Assembly: GCA_041675285.1 (NCBI GenBank)
Contig: JBAYTZ010000005.1
Span: 186,001 to 250,000, forward strand
Length of the DNA: 64,000 nt
From: Candidatus Delongbacteria bacterium
GTDB taxonomy: Bacteria > CAIWAD01
Reading direction: 5' to 3'
The translations under genes and the position numbers were made by a program. The notes beneath the pieces are model-generated. The model saw nothing but the letters and a program-made list of their open reading frames with translations. It was not told the origin of the DNA and did not search any database. Each line of letters begins with the position of its first letter. Within the stretch, counting starts at the first letter, position 1. Below are positions 52,514 through 60,852 of this stretch, piece after piece.

Positions 52514-54262
52514 ATGTCCGACGATTCCCGCAAGATCCCCGACGGTTTTGGCGACGAGGCCATTTTCAGCGACGAGTTCAGCTATTCCACGGAAGAGCGC
52601 GACGAGCTGGAGAAGCTCTACGACAAGACCTTCTCGAACAACGAAGAGAACTCCATCACCCGCGGCACGGTGGTCAACATCACCGAGCGCGACGTGGCCG
52701 TGGACATCGGCTTCAAGTCCGAAGGCTGGATTCCCATCGACGAGTTCGAGGATCCCTCCAGCGTCAAGATCGGCGACCCGGTGGATGTCTTCATCGAGAA
52801 GTTCGAAGGCGTGAACGGCGCCCTGCAGCTCTCCAAGAAGCGCGCCGACGTGGAGCGCACCTGGATCAGCCTGAAGGAGCTGGAGACCGAAGGCGCGGTG
52901 ATCGAGGGCAAGGTGGTGCGGCGCATCAAGGGCGGCCTGGTGGTGGACCTGATGGGCATCGACGCCTTCCTGCCCGGCAGCCAGATCGACATCCATCCGG
53001 TGCGCGATTTCGACAGCCTGATCGGCAAGAAGATGGACTTCCGCATCGTCAAGATTAACGACGTGCGCAAGAACATCGTGGTCAGCCGCAAGGTCCTCAT
53101 CGAAGAGGATATGCGCGAGATCCGCGACAAGGTCCTGACCGAGCTGGAAGTCGGCCAGATCCGCGAGGGCGTGGTCAAGAACATCACCAACTTCGGCGTC
53201 TTCGTGGACCTGGGCGGCGTGGACGGACTGCTGCACATCACGGACCTGAGCTGGGGCCGCGTGAACCATCCCTCCGACGTGGTCAAGCTGGACCAGAAGA
53301 TCACGGTCAAGGTCCTCAACTTCGACCGCGAGCGGAACCGCATCAGCATCGGCCTGAAGCAGCTGCTCGAGCACCCCTGGAACGACGTGGAAGCCCGCTT
53401 CCCCATCAGCACGCGCGTGGCCGGCAAGGTGGTCAGCCTGACCCGCTACGGCGCCTTCGTGGAGTTGGCCGCCGGCGTGGAAGGCCTGATCCACATCAGC
53501 GAGATGAGCTGGACCCAGCACGTCAAGCACCCGTCCCAGATCCTCTCCGTGGGCCAGGACGTGGAAGTCATGGTGCTAGAGGTCCGCAAGGACGAGCGCA
53601 AGATCAGCCTGGGCTTGAAGCAGACCGAGGCCAACCCCTGGGAAGCCCTGGCCGAGAAGTACGTGGTGGGATCCGTGCACGAAGGTCTCGTGCGCGACCT
53701 GGTGCCCTTCGGCGTCTTCGTGGAGCTGGAGCCGGGCATCGAGGGCCTGGTGCACATCAGCGACCTCAGCTGGACGCGCAAGCTGCGCCACCCGGGCGAG
53801 ATGGTCAAGAAGGACGAGAAGCTGCAGGTGCAGGTGCTCTCCTTCGATCGCGACGAGCGGCGCATCGCCTTGGGCGTCAAGCAGCTGGAGGAGAACCCCT
53901 GGGAGTCCTTCGAGCAGCAGTTCGACGTGGGCAGCGAAGTGGAGTGCGAGGTGGCCAAGGTCATCGACAAGGGCGTGGTGGTCACGCTGCCCCACGGCCT
54001 GGAAGGTTTCGTGCCCAACAGCAAGCTGCGCCCCATGGAAGTGGACGGCACCAAGGTGGCTCTGAAGGAAGGCGACATGGCCACCTTCAAGGTCATCGAG
54101 TACGACCGCGACAACAAGAAGGTCATCCTGGCCACGCCGCGCGTGCAGAGCGAGGAGGCCAAGTCGGTGGCCGAGTACACCAAGAAGCCGGTCCGGGGCG
54201 GCGGCGGCGGCGCCATCGCCGACGCGTTCCGCGAAGCCGGCTTCGGCAGCGATCCGGAGTAG
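52514..54262 (+). CDS. rpsA: 30S ribosomal protein S1
   Basis: A 582-residue protein with six S1 RNA-binding repeats: TRGTVVNITERDVAVDIGF, EGKVVRRIKGGLVVDLMG, REGVVKNITNFGVFVDLGG, AGKVVSLTRYGAFVELAAG, EGLVRDLVPFGVFVELEPG and ECEVAKVIDKGVVVTLPHG. Repeats 3-5 carry the highly conserved HISDLSW-type ends. It helps mRNA bind the small subunit. AAGGAA precedes the ATG. Length and repeat count match the six-repeat S1 form. A terminator follows. Confidence 0.97.
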   Translation: MSDDSRKIPDGFGDEAIFSDEFSYSTEERDELEKLYDKTFSNNEENSITRGTVVNITERDVAVDIGFKSEGWIPIDEFEDPSSVKIGDPVDVFIEKFEGVNGALQLSKKRADVERTWISLKELETEGAVIEGKVVRRIKGGLVVDLMGIDAFLPGSQIDIHPVRDFDSLIGKKMDFRIVKINDVRKNIVVSRKVLIEEDMREIRDKVLTELEVGQIREGVVKNITNFGVFVDLGGVDGLLHITDLSWGRVNHPSDVVKLDQKITVKVLNFDRERNRISIGLKQLLEHPWNDVEARFPISTRVAGKVVSLTRYGAFVELAAGVEGLIHISEMSWTQHVKHPSQILSVGQDVEVMVLEVRKDERKISLGLKQTEANPWEALAEKYVVGSVHEGLVRDLVPFGVFVELEPGIEGLVHISDLSWTRKLRHPGEMVKKDEKLQVQVLSFDRDERRIALGVKQLEENPWESFEQQFDVGSEVECEVAKVIDKGVVVTLPHGLEGFVPNSKLRPMEVDGTKVALKEGDMATFKVIEYDRDNKKVILATPRVQSEEAKSVAEYTKKPVRGGGGGAIADAFREAGFGSDPE

Positions 54263-54283
54263 TTCCGGTCCTTCGTCCCTGAC

Positions 54284-54318
54284 AGGGCGGCTCGGGAATG
54301 CCCGGGCCGCCCTTTTTT
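54284..54318 (+). terminator. Rho-independent terminator of rpsA
   Basis: A 13-bp stem (54284-54296 with 54301-54313, one T-G pair) around an AATG loop, followed by six T. It lies 21 nt after the rpsA stop codon. Confidence 0.95.
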
Positions 54319-54340
54319 CTTGGCCCGCGCCTCGGGAAAC

Positions 54341-54640
54341 AACCACAGAGACACAGGGGCACAGAGGTGAAGTTGGATTTGGCCGGGGTCGGGGGAAGGG
54401 TCGTCCGTAAATCTCTTTGAACACGAAGGCTCGAAGTCTCGAAGACGGATGGTGTCACGTGAGGTGAAGGCCTTCAGGCCTGAACCAGAAAATGGGTGAA
54501 GTCCGAAGGACGAACCAACTACGTGGTGTCAGGAAGGGACCGCTGCCGCCAGCGGAAGGCCACCGCGAGGTGGCCTGACTCTGGCGGTTGAGAAAAAGCG
54601 CCTCTTTGGCTCCACCTTTCTGGCGCAAGCAGAAAGGTGG
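54341..54640 (+). repeat. Dispersed structured intergenic repeat, copy 3
   Basis: Third full copy, same orientation as the downstream gene. The CACAGAGACACAGGGGCACAG tract begins at 54344 and the core runs from about 54451 to 54640. Hairpin A pairs 54468-54472 with 54477-54481 (AGGCC/GGCCT, against AGCCC/GGGCT in the others). Hairpin B is GTCC-gaa-GGAC. Hairpin C has outer stem 54546-54552/54581-54587 and inner stem 54557-54564/54569-54576. Hairpin D pairs 54612-54622 with 54630-54640, with one loop base changed. Fifty bases around hairpin D are otherwise nearly identical in all three copies. Confidence 0.88.
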
Positions 54641-54686
54641 AAAACAAGGGCTCCCGGGAGACATCGTAGAGAGGCCGAAGATCCAG

Positions 54687-56108
54687 ATGGACAACGAATT
54701 CCACGAGAGCATCTCAACCGAGAGCGCAGATCCTGGCAAGGTGGCGGGCCCGGCGCCACGGATTGCCGCGGCTACGCTAGGCTGCAAGCTGAACCACTAC
54801 GAGACCGAAGCCGTGGTGGGCCAGTTCCAGCGCCTGGGCTGGACGCGCGTGGCGCCCGCCGACGAGGCCGACCTGCTGCTGGTGGACACCTGCACCGTGA
54901 CCGACCGGGCCGACTCCAAGGCCCGCGCGCTGATCCGCCGGATGATCCACCGCAACCCGGAGGCCGTGGTGGTGGTGATGGGCTGCTACAGCCAGGCCGC
55001 GGCGGCCGAGGTGGCGCGCATCCCGGGCGTGGACTACGTGGTGGGCACGCGGGAGAAGCGCGACCTGCCCGCGCTGGTGAACGGGCTGGAGAAACAACCC
55101 GAGCCGCTGATCCGCGTGGCGCGCCCCGGCGGCGCCCAGGATCGCGAGCTGCTCACCTTGAGCGGCTTCGAGCATCAGACCCGCGCCTGGCTGAAGATTC
55201 AGGACGGCTGCGACGTGTTCTGCAGCTTCTGCATCATTCCCTTCACCCGCGGGCGCAGTCGCAGCATGCGGCCGGAGGACGTGCTGGAACAGGCCCGCCG
55301 GCTGCTGGAGGCAGGGTTCCGCGAGCTCGTGCTCACCGGCGTGCACATCGGCGATTTCGGCCGGGACCTGCTACCGGCGCGCAGCCTGACCTGGCTCTGC
55401 CAGAACCTGCTGGAGCTGCCCGGCCTGCTGCGCCTGCGGCTGTCCTCCATCGAGCCCTGGGACGTGGACGACGAGCTGCTGCGCGCCATGGCCGCGGATC
55501 CGCGCTTCTGCCCCCATCTGCACACGGCCCTCCAGTCCGGCTCGGACGCCGTGCTCAAGGCCATGCAGCGGCGCATCGACCGGCGGGGCCTGGAGGAGCT
55601 GTTCGAGCGCATCCAGCGCCACCTGCCGGGCGCCGGCCTGGGCACGGACCTGATCACCGGCTTTCCCGGCGAGACGGAGGCGGACTTCGCCCAGACCCAC
55701 GAGCTGGTGGCACGTCTGCCGCTGAGCTACCTGCACGTCTTTCCCTACAGCGTGCGCGCCGGCACCCGGGCCGCCGGACTGCCCGACCCCGTGCCCCGGG
55801 AGCTGCGCAAGGAGCGCAGCCGCCGGCTGCTGGACCTGGGCCAACGCCTGCAGGCGGCGGCCCACGCCCGGGCGCTGGGGCGGGTGGCGGAAGTGCTGCC
55901 CGAGCAGCGCGAACAGGACGGCGCGCTGTTCGGCTACACGGCCGACTACCTGCGGGTGGAGATTCCGCTGCCGGTGGCGGACGGCGCTGAAAGCGGGGCG
56001 GGCGACTGGGTCAACCGCCTGCTGCCGGTGGAATTGCTCGAAGATCGCGGCGAATGGCTGCGCGGCCGGGCGCTAGCGTCGCCGTCGGATCTGGCTTCGC
56101 TGGCGTGA
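54687..56108 (+). CDS. mtaB: tRNA threonylcarbamoyladenosine methylthiotransferase MtaB
   Basis: A 473-residue radical-SAM methylthiotransferase. ATG 54687 gives the usual N-terminus; in-frame sequence further upstream belongs to the repeat. The UPF0004 domain has TLGCKLNHYETEAV, VDTCTVTDRADSKAR and MGCYSQ, whose Cys bind the auxiliary cluster. The radical SAM motif is CDVFCSFC (Cys175/179/182) followed by IIPFTRGRSRS. GVHIGDFGRDL, HLHTALQSGSD and TDLITGFPGETEADF are family blocks. It adds the methylthio group to t6A37 of tRNAs. The repeat core ends 46 nt before its start. Confidence 0.94.
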   Translation: MDNEFHESISTESADPGKVAGPAPRIAAATLGCKLNHYETEAVVGQFQRLGWTRVAPADEADLLLVDTCTVTDRADSKARALIRRMIHRNPEAVVVVMGCYSQAAAAEVARIPGVDYVVGTREKRDLPALVNGLEKQPEPLIRVARPGGAQDRELLTLSGFEHQTRAWLKIQDGCDVFCSFCIIPFTRGRSRSMRPEDVLEQARRLLEAGFRELVLTGVHIGDFGRDLLPARSLTWLCQNLLELPGLLRLRLSSIEPWDVDDELLRAMAADPRFCPHLHTALQSGSDAVLKAMQRRIDRRGLEELFERIQRHLPGAGLGTDLITGFPGETEADFAQTHELVARLPLSYLHVFPYSVRAGTRAAGLPDPVPRELRKERSRRLLDLGQRLQAAAHARALGRVAEVLPEQREQDGALFGYTADYLRVEIPLPVADGAESGAGDWVNRLLPVELLEDRGEWLRGRALASPSDLASLA

Positions 56109-56241
56109 GTTTTGCATATAACTGACGGATGGTTCGATTCTGGCGGCCCGGTGCGTCCGTGTTCGCCGGATCCCGCCCATCGGGGCGCGATTCCGACCTG
56201 AAACACACGTCAATTGACACTTCGTAACGGAAGGCAGACCC

Positions 56242-59200
56242 ATGCGGCTTGGCCACTCCCTTGCACTTCTTGGCCTCAGCCTGAGCGCGCTGACGGCCCG
56301 GGCCCAACTGGCCCAGGTGGATCTGCCCCAGGCCCAGGCCCGCCTGCTGGAACAGGATCGCCTGGCGGCCGGCCCGGCCTGGACGGATTTCGCCGCGCAG
56401 AGCGGCTGGCGCGTGGCGGACTGGGACCGCTTCCACGCTTATCCCCATCGCGTCCTGGGTCCCGGCCTGGAGTTGCCGGGCGGCCCCATCGCGGACGGCG
56501 CGGATCTGGACCGCCGGCTGCGCGCCTTCCTGGAGGCCCATCCGGGCCTGCTGCACGGCGGGCGCGACGCCCAGCTGAAGGACCTGCAGGCCCGGCACGT
56601 GGAGCGTCACGGCCAGGTCTGGTACGCCAACTACCAGCAGACCTGGAAGGGCCAGCGCGTGGAGGAGGCCGAACTGGTGTTCCGCGTCTCGCCCGCCGGA
56701 CGCCTGCTGCTGGCCGGCAGCGACCTGCACGGGCAGATCGAGGTCCGCGAGCCGCGGCTGAGCCGCGAGCAGGCGCTGGCCGCCGCGCGTGGCCTCTCCC
56801 GCACGCCCGCCGTGCGCGCGGTGGAGGCGGCGGACTGGGTGGTCCTGCCCCGGCTGGGCGCCAAAGGCTACGAGTACCGCAGCGCCTGGCCGGTGCGCGT
56901 GGTCCTGGACGATCCCGAGCAGATCTGGCGGGTCTTTCTGGACGGCGCGAACGGCGACGTGCTCTGGAGCTGGAACGAGGTGCGCCACCTCCAGGTGGAG
57001 GGCCAGTTGCAGGGCCTGCTGGAAGAGCAGCAGCCCAGTGACCCGGACAGCCCCCACGCCCTGCCCCACCTGCGCTTCTCCTTCGACGGCCAGGAAGTCT
57101 TCGCTGACTCCGAGGGCTACTTCAGCCTGGAGACCAGCGCCACGCCGCCCTGGAACGTCACGGGCGCGCTGGACGGACGCTTTGCCGACGTGCAGCGCCA
57201 GGACGGGGCGGACGGCTTCTTCAGCCTGCTGATGGACGCCAGCGGCCAGGTCCTCACCGTGGGGCTGGAGGACGCCCAGGTGGTGGAGCTGGACGCCTAT
57301 CACCACACCACGCGCGTCCACGACTTCATCACCGACATGGATCCCAGCTTCACGGGGCTGGACGAACCCCTGACCGTGCGCGTGAACATCGCCGAGACCT
57401 GCAACGCCTACTGGGACGGCAGCAGCATCAACTTCTTCCAGGAAGGCGGCGGCTGCCCCAACACGGGCCGGGTGGCGGGCGTGGTCTACCACGAATACGG
57501 CCACGGGATCAACGATCGCCAGTACCGCCAGGCCGGGGCGCCCTGGGGCATGACCAACGGCGCCATGCACGAAGGCCTCGCGGACGTGACCTCGATCTAT
57601 CTCCAGGACGAGCACTACGTGGCGCCGGGCTGGAACATCCGCGAACTGGACAACGACCAGCGCTATCCCGAGGACATCCAGGGCGAGGTGCATTACGACG
57701 GCGAGATCATCGGCGGCGCCATGTACGACCTGCGCCAGGCCCTGGGCCTGGAGGCCGTCCGCCCGCTGCACCACTTCGCCCGCTGGGGCACGCCCGACGA
57801 CGCCGACCTGGGCCGGGCCGGCTTCGAGTACTTCCTGGAGCTGCTGGTGGTGGACGACGACGACGAGGATCTGAGCAACCTGACCCCGCACTACCCGGAG
57901 ATCAACGCCGCCTTCAACCTGCACGGCATCGGCAGCGTCCTGGCCTGGATGAGCACGGACTTCAGCCTGGGCGATCCGCCCCAGACCTGGGCGCCTTCCG
58001 AGACCCTGCCCCTGACGGCCACGCTCAGCGCGCCGGCCTTCGTCACCCCGGACGCCGTGGAGCTGCTCTACTGGGTCGGGGAGGAGACACCCCAGAGCCT
58101 TCTGCTGGAGCTGCAGGCTGACGGGACCTGGACGGGCGCGCTGCCTGGCCAGCCCTGGAACACGGTGCTCCAGTACTACGCCCGGGTGCAGAACTCCGCC
58201 GGGGTGGAGATCACCAGCCCGGTGGGCGCGCCGGAGCAGGTCTTCCGCACGCGCTTCGTCTGGAACGCGGGCTTGACGGAGAGTTTCGAGTTCGCCCCCG
58301 GCGGGGAGACCCTGAACGAGGTCTGGCAGTGGGGCGAGCCCCAGGACGGACCCGGCGCGGCCTTCGACGGCGCGCTCTGCTGGGGCACCAACCTGACGGG
58401 CAACTATCCCGACATGAACCTCTCGCGCTTGGTGCTGGCCGAGCAGCAGGTGGACGACGAGGACCAGGTCATCGTGCGCTTCCGGCACTGGCTGAGCGTG
58501 GAGGAGGGCTGGGACGGCGTCAATGTGGAATATGCCTTGAACGGCAGCGCGACCTACAATCTGCTGACCCCGCTCAGCGGCTACGACTTTAACACGCCGG
58601 ACAACAACGTCCTGCCCTTCACGCCGGCCCTGACCGGCGCCAGCGCGGGCTGGGAGAGTCTGGTCTTCGACCTGACCGAGCTGACGGCCCCGGGCGACCG
58701 GGTGCGGCTGCGGCTCAACCTGTTCAGTGACACCTCGGTGACCGAGGCGGGCTGGTACGTGGACCTGCTGGAGTACCTGGGCTTCGCCGCCCCGTCCCAG
58801 ATCGAGCACGAGGCGCTGGGGGACAGCGAGGACGGCGCCCAGACTGGCTTCCCGGTGGAGGCCCGCGTCAACACGCCCGCCGCGCTCAGTCGCTTCGACC
58901 TGCTTTATCGCGTGGACGGCGGCGCACTCCAGACCCTGCCCATGCAGGCGGGCGACGACGGACACGTGGCCGTGATCCCCGGTCCCTTCTGGGAGCAGAC
59001 CATCGAATACCGGCTGGAGGCCCAGGGCGAGGGCGGCTTCGTGGCCTATCTGCCCGCCAATCCGGCGGAATGGTTTCAGTTCCGCGTGGGCGCGGACCAG
59101 ACTCCGCCGGCCGTGAGCTTCCTGCAGGCGCCCACCGACGCCGCGGGCTGGACGGCGCTCTGGACCGTGGACGTGGCGGCGGAGGACAACCTGGACCTGC

Positions 59201-60168
59201 CGCTGGCGCGGGTCTGGCTGGAGTGGCGTGCGCCCGGCGGCCAGTGGGCCGAGCTGGCGGACCTGCAAGAGGAGGGCCCGGGGCGCTTCAGCGGCCACGT
59301 GGACTTCAGTCCTGGCCAACAACTGCCGGTGGTGGAACTGCGCGCCCTGGCGCGGGACGCCTCCACCCAGCAGTGGGAAGCCGCCACCGCCGAGCTGGCG
59401 CTCAGCCTGGGCTCCGAGCAGAGCATCGCGACCTTTGAGCAGCCCCTGCTGCCGGACTGGAGCATGGAAGGGGTCTTCACGGCCCAGACCACGCGCGTGC
59501 ACAGCGGCGACTACGCCCTGGGCAGCGGCGAGGACGGCTTCTACGAACCGGGCAGCACGGGCCGGGCCACCTGGACGGGCAGCCTGGACCTGCGGCAGGT
59601 GACGGATCCCGCCCTGGTGCTGTGGGAGACCTGGTTCCTGGAGAACGGCGACGACGAGGCCTGGATCGAGGTCTCCCCGGACGGCGGCGAGGAGTGGAGC
59701 CTGCTGGCCACGCGCACCAACGGCCGCGGCTGGCTGGAGACCCGCCTCTCCCTGGCGCCCTGGGTGGGTGTGGCGGACCTGAAGCTGCGCATCGGTTTCC
59801 AGGCCGACGGCGACAGCGACGGCCTGCACATCGGCTACTTCGCCGACGACATCCGGCTGGTGAACCAGTCGGGCGTCGCCGTGGCCGAGCCGGCCCCGCT
59901 GACCCGCAGCTTCCAGTTGGGCGAGCCCTGGCCCAATCCCTTCAATCCGGTCAGCCACGTGGAAGTGCACAACCCAAACGGGCTGCCCCTGACCCTGACC
60001 CTGCACAACCTGCTGGGCCAGGAAGTGGCGCGCCTGCACGACGGACCGTTGCCCGCGGGCACGCGGCAATTCCGCGTGGACGGCGCCGGGCTGGCCAGCG
60101 GCCTCTACCTGCTGACCGCCCGGCAGGGGGACCAACAGGACGTGCGGCGCCTGCTGCTGGTGCGCTGA
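56242..60168 (+). CDS. Secreted M36 (fungalysin-type) metalloprotease with sorting domain
   Basis: A 1308-residue protein. ATG with CGGAAGG upstream; signal peptide LALLGLSLSALTARA. An FTP-like propeptide covers about 60-215 (VWYANYQQTWKGQRVEEAEL). The catalytic zinc site is HEYGH (417-421) with the third ligand Glu444 in MHEGLADV. This spacing is typical of the M36 and thermolysin-like clans. Beyond residue about 560 lie beta-sandwich modules, including two jelly-roll segments like those of immune-inhibitor-A proteins (about 660-860 and 1050-1210). The last 80 residues are the sorting domain (WPNPFNPVSHV, LLGQEVARL, ASGLYLLTA). It is exported and probably degrades extracellular protein. An ATL gene follows three bases after its stop. 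Confidence 0.92.
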   Translation: MRLGHSLALLGLSLSALTARAQLAQVDLPQAQARLLEQDRLAAGPAWTDFAAQSGWRVADWDRFHAYPHRVLGPGLELPGGPIADGADLDRRLRAFLEAHPGLLHGGRDAQLKDLQARHVERHGQVWYANYQQTWKGQRVEEAELVFRVSPAGRLLLAGSDLHGQIEVREPRLSREQALAAARGLSRTPAVRAVEAADWVVLPRLGAKGYEYRSAWPVRVVLDDPEQIWRVFLDGANGDVLWSWNEVRHLQVEGQLQGLLEEQQPSDPDSPHALPHLRFSFDGQEVFADSEGYFSLETSATPPWNVTGALDGRFADVQRQDGADGFFSLLMDASGQVLTVGLEDAQVVELDAYHHTTRVHDFITDMDPSFTGLDEPLTVRVNIAETCNAYWDGSSINFFQEGGGCPNTGRVAGVVYHEYGHGINDRQYRQAGAPWGMTNGAMHEGLADVTSIYLQDEHYVAPGWNIRELDNDQRYPEDIQGEVHYDGEIIGGAMYDLRQALGLEAVRPLHHFARWGTPDDADLGRAGFEYFLELLVVDDDDEDLSNLTPHYPEINAAFNLHGIGSVLAWMSTDFSLGDPPQTWAPSETLPLTATLSAPAFVTPDAVELLYWVGEETPQSLLLELQADGTWTGALPGQPWNTVLQYYARVQNSAGVEITSPVGAPEQVFRTRFVWNAGLTESFEFAPGGETLNEVWQWGEPQDGPGAAFDGALCWGTNLTGNYPDMNLSRLVLAEQQVDDEDQVIVRFRHWLSVEEGWDGVNVEYALNGSATYNLLTPLSGYDFNTPDNNVLPFTPALTGASAGWESLVFDLTELTAPGDRVRLRLNLFSDTSVTEAGWYVDLLEYLGFAAPSQIEHEALGDSEDGAQTGFPVEARVNTPAALSRFDLLYRVDGGALQTLPMQAGDDGHVAVIPGPFWEQTIEYRLEAQGEGGFVAYLPANPAEWFQFRVGADQTPPAVSFLQAPTDAAGWTALWTVDVAAEDNLDLPLARVWLEWRAPGGQWAELADLQEEGPGRFSGHVDFSPGQQLPVVELRALARDASTQQWEAATAELALSLGSEQSIATFEQPLLPDWSMEGVFTAQTTRVHSGDYALGSGEDGFYEPGSTGRATWTGSLDLRQVTDPALVLWETWFLENGDDEAWIEVSPDGGEEWSLLATRTNGRGWLETRLSLAPWVGVADLKLRIGFQADGDSDGLHIGYFADDIRLVNQSGVAVAEPAPLTRSFQLGEPWPNPFNPVSHVEVHNPNGLPLTLTLHNLLGQEVARLHDGPLPAGTRQFRVDGAGLASGLYLLTARQGDQQDVRRLLLVR

Positions 60169-60170
60169 GC

Positions 60171-60515
60171 ATGGAACGCCTGGCCGTGCTGGAACGCATG
60201 AGCGCCATTTTGGCCGCCATTCCGCCCGGCCGGGTGTTGTCGTACGGCCAGCTGGCCGAATTGGCGGGCGCGCCCGGCCAGGCCCGGCTGGCGGCCTGGC
60301 TCTGCCGGCACCTGCCGGACCCGGCGATGCCCTGGCACCGCGTGCTCTCCGCCGACGGCCGCTCGCGAATTCCCGAGGGTCCGGCCCGGCGCGAGCAGTT
60401 CGAGCGGCTCTGGCTGGAGGACGTGCCGTTCCGGGCGGGCGAGCAGGTGGACATGGCGCTGGCCTGCTGGCGGCCCGACGAGCAGCACGAGGATCCCCTG
60501 CTCGCCGGAACTTGA
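60171..60515 (+). CDS. Alkyltransferase-like (ATL) DNA-damage binding protein
   Basis: A 114-residue protein of the MGMT/Ogt C-terminal domain type. It has the helix-turn-helix YGQLAELAGAPGQARLAAWL and the active-site region MPWHRVLSADG. The methyl-accepting Cys of true methyltransferases (PCHR) is Trp55 (PWHR). This is the signature of ATL proteins such as E. coli YbaZ, which bind alkylguanine and hand it to nucleotide-excision repair rather than repairing it themselves. It starts two bases after the protease stop, so the two are probably co-transcribed, although no functional link is evident. Confidence 0.9.
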   Translation: MERLAVLERMSAILAAIPPGRVLSYGQLAELAGAPGQARLAAWLCRHLPDPAMPWHRVLSADGRSRIPEGPARREQFERLWLEDVPFRAGEQVDMALACWRPDEQHEDPLLAGT

Positions 60516-60522
60516 ACAAGGG

Positions 60523-60558
60523 CGCCGGATTTCAGGCAATGGAAATCCGGGCGATTTT
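60523..60558 (+). terminator. Probable terminator after the ATL gene
   Basis: GGATTTC (60527-60533) pairs with GAAATCC (60542-60548). The stem is extended by C-G pairs with one bulged G, then ATTTTC. It begins eight bases after the ATL stop. Confidence 0.65.
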
Positions 60559-60599
60559 CTGATTGGATTGCTGGACAAGGCCTTGGGCCTGCTTTGACA

Positions 60600-60616
60600 T
60601 TGGCACGATTGCTGCT
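60600..60616 (+). promoter_or_regulatory. Putative sigma54 (RpoN) promoter
   Basis: TTGGCACGATTGCTGCT matches the consensus TTGGCACG-N4-TTGCT at every fixed position but one (C for T at 60612). The -24 GG is at 60602-60603 and the -12 GC at 60614-60615, with exactly ten bases between, the spacing sigma54 requires. Transcription would start about 12 nt later, near 60627. No enhancer-binding site was recognised. Sequence match only. Confidence 0.65.
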
Positions 60617-60626
60617 GAGCAAGCCT

Positions 60627-60813
60627 TCGGCACTTGTCGTGACCCTGTTCATCGGTTCCTGAATGTGGGGATACAAGCGGGAACGGATGAAGGACAGGTG
60701 CCGACTGGATCTGCCCCGCTACGGCAGAGCCCTTTCGGTTTGCCCTAAGGGCGTGGAAGCACGCCCGCCCAGGAGAAGGCGCCCGCCCGATTCGTCGGGC
60801 GGGCACTTTTTTT
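60627..60813 (+). ncRNA. Candidate sigma54-driven structured small RNA / tgt leader
   Basis: The 337-nt gap between the ATL gene and tgt holds no convincing gene but is rich in structure. From the predicted start the RNA would form a rod. CGGCA (60628-60632) pairs with TGCCG (60699-60703), CCTGT (60644-60648) with ACAGG (60694-60698), TCATC (60649-60653) with GATGA (60686-60690), and GTTCC (60655-60659) with GGAAC (60680-60684). Next comes TCTGCC/GGCAGA (60710-60728), then GGGCGTG-gaag-CACGCCC (60749-60766), and the terminator at 60781-60813. The unit is flanked by terminators on both sides, so it looks like a separate transcript of about 187 nt. Alternatively it is a leader for tgt, which starts 40 nt after the terminator. 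No known RNA family was recognised. Confidence 0.5.
60781..60813 (+). terminator. Strong Rho-independent terminator upstream of tgt
   Basis: A perfect 10-bp stem GCCCGCCCGA/TCGGGCGGGC with a TTCG tetraloop, then AC and seven T. GCCCGCCC also occurs at 60763-60770, where it could pair with the same 3' arm, a possible competing structure. Confidence 0.95.
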
Positions 60814-60852
60814 ATCCGTCCGTGCCCCATCCCAACCCCAATCCGGAGCCTC

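Noticed and set aside
54588..54686. N-terminal extension of MtaB
   Set aside because: It lies mostly in the end of repeat copy 3, uses a TTG start, and the family domain starts only after 54750.
56214..56219. Perfect TTGACA before the M36 protease gene
   Set aside because: It is only 22 bases before the ATG, so the matching -10 would fall on the ribosome-binding site and start codon.
56011..60519. A 1502-residue open frame antisense to the M36 protease
   Set aside because: GC-rich codon bias leaves the antisense frame free of stops. The sense strand carries the HEXXH site, signal peptide and sorting domain, while the antisense product is low-complexity Ala/Gly/Arg/His/Val text.
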